Shown here one piece after another: positions 62,912 through 64,000 of a stretch of 64,000 bases of DNA (within the stretch, counting starts at the first letter, position 1; each line of letters opens with the position of its first letter). A program made the translations under genes and the position numbers. Below the pieces are notes generated by a model. That model did no database searches, had not been told where the DNA came from, and saw only the letters and a list, made by a program, of their open reading frames with translations. The stretch is from Treponema sp. OMZ 838 (GTDB lineage: Bacteria > Spirochaetota > Spirochaetia > Treponematales > Treponemataceae). Location of the stretch: positions 558,001 through 622,000 of the forward strand of contig NZ_CP009227.1 in NCBI RefSeq assembly GCF_000775995.1, read 5' to 3'.

Positions 62912-64000
62912 ATGGACGTCTCGAAAGAGAATATTTATAGACTTGAAGGACGTGTTCCATTAAGAACGGCGATTCCCTTAGGTATGCAGCATGTTCTAGC
63001 CATGTATGCAGGAAACCTTGCACCGATTTTAGTAGTTACCGGAATTTTAAATATTCCACCGCATATTAAAGTATCGCTGCTGCAAAATGCGATGTTTGCA
63101 GCGGGTGCCATTACTTTTATACAGCTGCATCCGATTTGGAAAATCGGTTCAGGATTACCGACTGTTATGGGTACCGGTTCGGCATTTATTCCTGTTATCA
63201 TCGGAGTCGGCACTCAATTTGCTGCGATAGGCGGGGATTGGATGAGCGGTTATGCTGCCATTCTCGGAGCCACACTGATTGGCGGATTTATGGAATTTTT
63301 GCTCGGATTTATTGTTAAGCCGCTCCATAAATTTTTACCGCATGTTGTAACCGGAACCGTTGTTACAACCTTGGGGATTTCACTTATTCCGGTCGGTATC
63401 CGGTTTGTAGGCGGCGGCGTCGATATTGAACGGACATCAGCCTTTGGTTCGATGAAAAACTTATTGATCGCACTGTTCGTATTTTTAGCGATTATTTTTA
63501 TCCGTCAGCTATTTACCGGTTTTTTAAGTGTGTCATCCATCCTTATCGGTTTAGTCGCAGGGTATATCGTTGCAGTCTTTGCCGGTATGGTTGACTTCTC
63601 TCCGGTAAGAAATGCGGCATGGATTTCCGCTCCGCTGCCGTTCTTTGCCACAGGACATCTCCGTTTTGCATTCTATTGGGAAGCAATAGTACCCTTTATG
63701 CTTGTGTATCTCGCGACAATGGTAGAAACAATCGGCGATAATACCGGTATCGCGGTAGGGGGACTTGGAAGAGATATAACCGATAAAGAATTAGAAGGTG
63801 CGGTTCATGCGGATGGAATCGGTAGTATGATTGCTGCCCTTTTCGGCGTTTTACCGACAACTTCATTTAGTCAAAATGTCGGGCTTATCGGCATGACGAA
63901 AGTAGTCAATCGTTTTACAATCGGAATGGGCGCAGGTTTCCTGGTACTGTGTAGTTTCTTTCCTAAACTTGGCGCAGTCGTATCAACTATTCCCAATCCC
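62912..64000 (+). CDS. NCS2-family nucleobase permease, second copy, 3' end outside window
   Basis: The frame is open from ATG 62912 (AGGAGG at 62901) to the end of the window, giving 363 residues. It begins MDVSKENIYRLEGRVPLRTA and matches the upstream permease almost codon for codon in layout, with changes such as GTGSAFIPVIIG for GTSSGFIPVAIG and LPTTSFSQN for MPNTSFSQN. It is a tandem duplicate that has diverged in the pore region, suggesting a different nucleobase preference. Confidence 0.93.
   Translation, partial: MDVSKENIYRLEGRVPLRTAIPLGMQHVLAMYAGNLAPILVVTGILNIPPHIKVSLLQNAMFAAGAITFIQLHPIWKIGSGLPTVMGTGSAFIPVIIGVGTQFAAIGGDWMSGYAAILGATLIGGFMEFLLGFIVKPLHKFLPHVVTGTVVTTLGISLIPVGIRFVGGGVDIERTSAFGSMKNLLIALFVFLAIIFIRQLFTGFLSVSSILIGLVAGYIVAVFAGMVDFSPVRNAAWISAPLPFFATGHLRFAFYWEAIVPFMLVYLATMVETIGDNTGIAVGGLGRDITDKELEGAVHADGIGSMIAALFGVLPTTSFSQNVGLIGMTKVVNRFTIGMGAGFLVLCSFFPKLGAVVSTIPNP

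Noticed and set aside
1-64000. CRISPR array, rRNA genes, insertion sequences with transposase, prophage, replication origin
   Set aside because: None seen: no regularly spaced direct repeats, no transposase, integrase or phage structural genes, and no dnaA-type cluster.

Overview
The window reads as chromosome of a host-associated spirochaete, most likely an oral Treponema (T. denticola or T. vincentii/medium relatives). This is inferred from protein content: a cytidylate kinase/ribosomal protein S1 fusion, a flgN-flgK-flgL-fliW-csrA block, a di-iron oxygen-sensor chemotaxis pair, spirochaete-type EF-G, pyruvate formate-lyase fermentation and many lipoproteins. Moderate-GC core genes are interrupted by an AT-rich accessory island at about 5.6-12.0 kb.

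Layout: 0-5.4 kb holds the end of a PIN-domain gene, an ABC exporter, and aspS with an EpmA-like lysine ligase. 5.4-12.0 kb is the accessory island: a GyrI-like gene with an internal TGA, a MazF-type toxin-antitoxin pair, membrane and lipoprotein genes, one very clear and several weaker integron attC sites, and several genes broken at homopolymers. 12-18 kb is energy metabolism (ackA, pflA, pflB) and a GNAT enzyme. 18-32 kb holds serS, secG, a beta-propeller diguanylate cyclase, an EF-G paralogue, pfkA, hisS, cmk-rpsA and a GAF/AAA+ regulator. 32-39 kb holds a TPR protein, lipoproteins, a membrane chemoreceptor and the divergent ODP/soluble-chemoreceptor operon. 39.5-44 kb is the flagellar hook-filament junction and CsrA switch block. 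44-51.8 kb holds an HD-GYP phosphodiesterase, tsaB, tsaE, three RNA-modification genes, an AroH-type chorismate mutase and glgA. 51.8-58.6 kb holds an E2-like acyltransferase homologue, three tRNA genes, a YcxB-like protein, aspA, cdd and two exported proteins. 58.6-64 kb holds a KDPG aldolase, a CLC transporter and two tandem NCS2 permeases, the second cut by the window end.

Three things stand out. First, a small cassette cluster without integrase lies at 6.4-9.1 kb, with a toxin-antitoxin pair in the best-defined cassette. Second, a 13-G tract sits inside a small leader ORF between a good promoter and tsaE-tsaB, a candidate phase-variable switch on t6A synthesis. Third, intergenic spaces carry at least two families of nested palindromic repeats about 100-150 bp long whose arms differ between copies yet stay paired; they abut or enter genes and mislead gene calls (eda start, trmB end, pflA start).

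Several genes (8155, 8881, 10109, 56564) are each split by one base in a homopolymer. From sequence alone I cannot tell phase variation or decay from assembly error. Several promoters place the predicted transcription start at or within 3 nt of the start codon (aspS, hisS, cdd, the gene at 49353), suggesting leaderless mRNAs.
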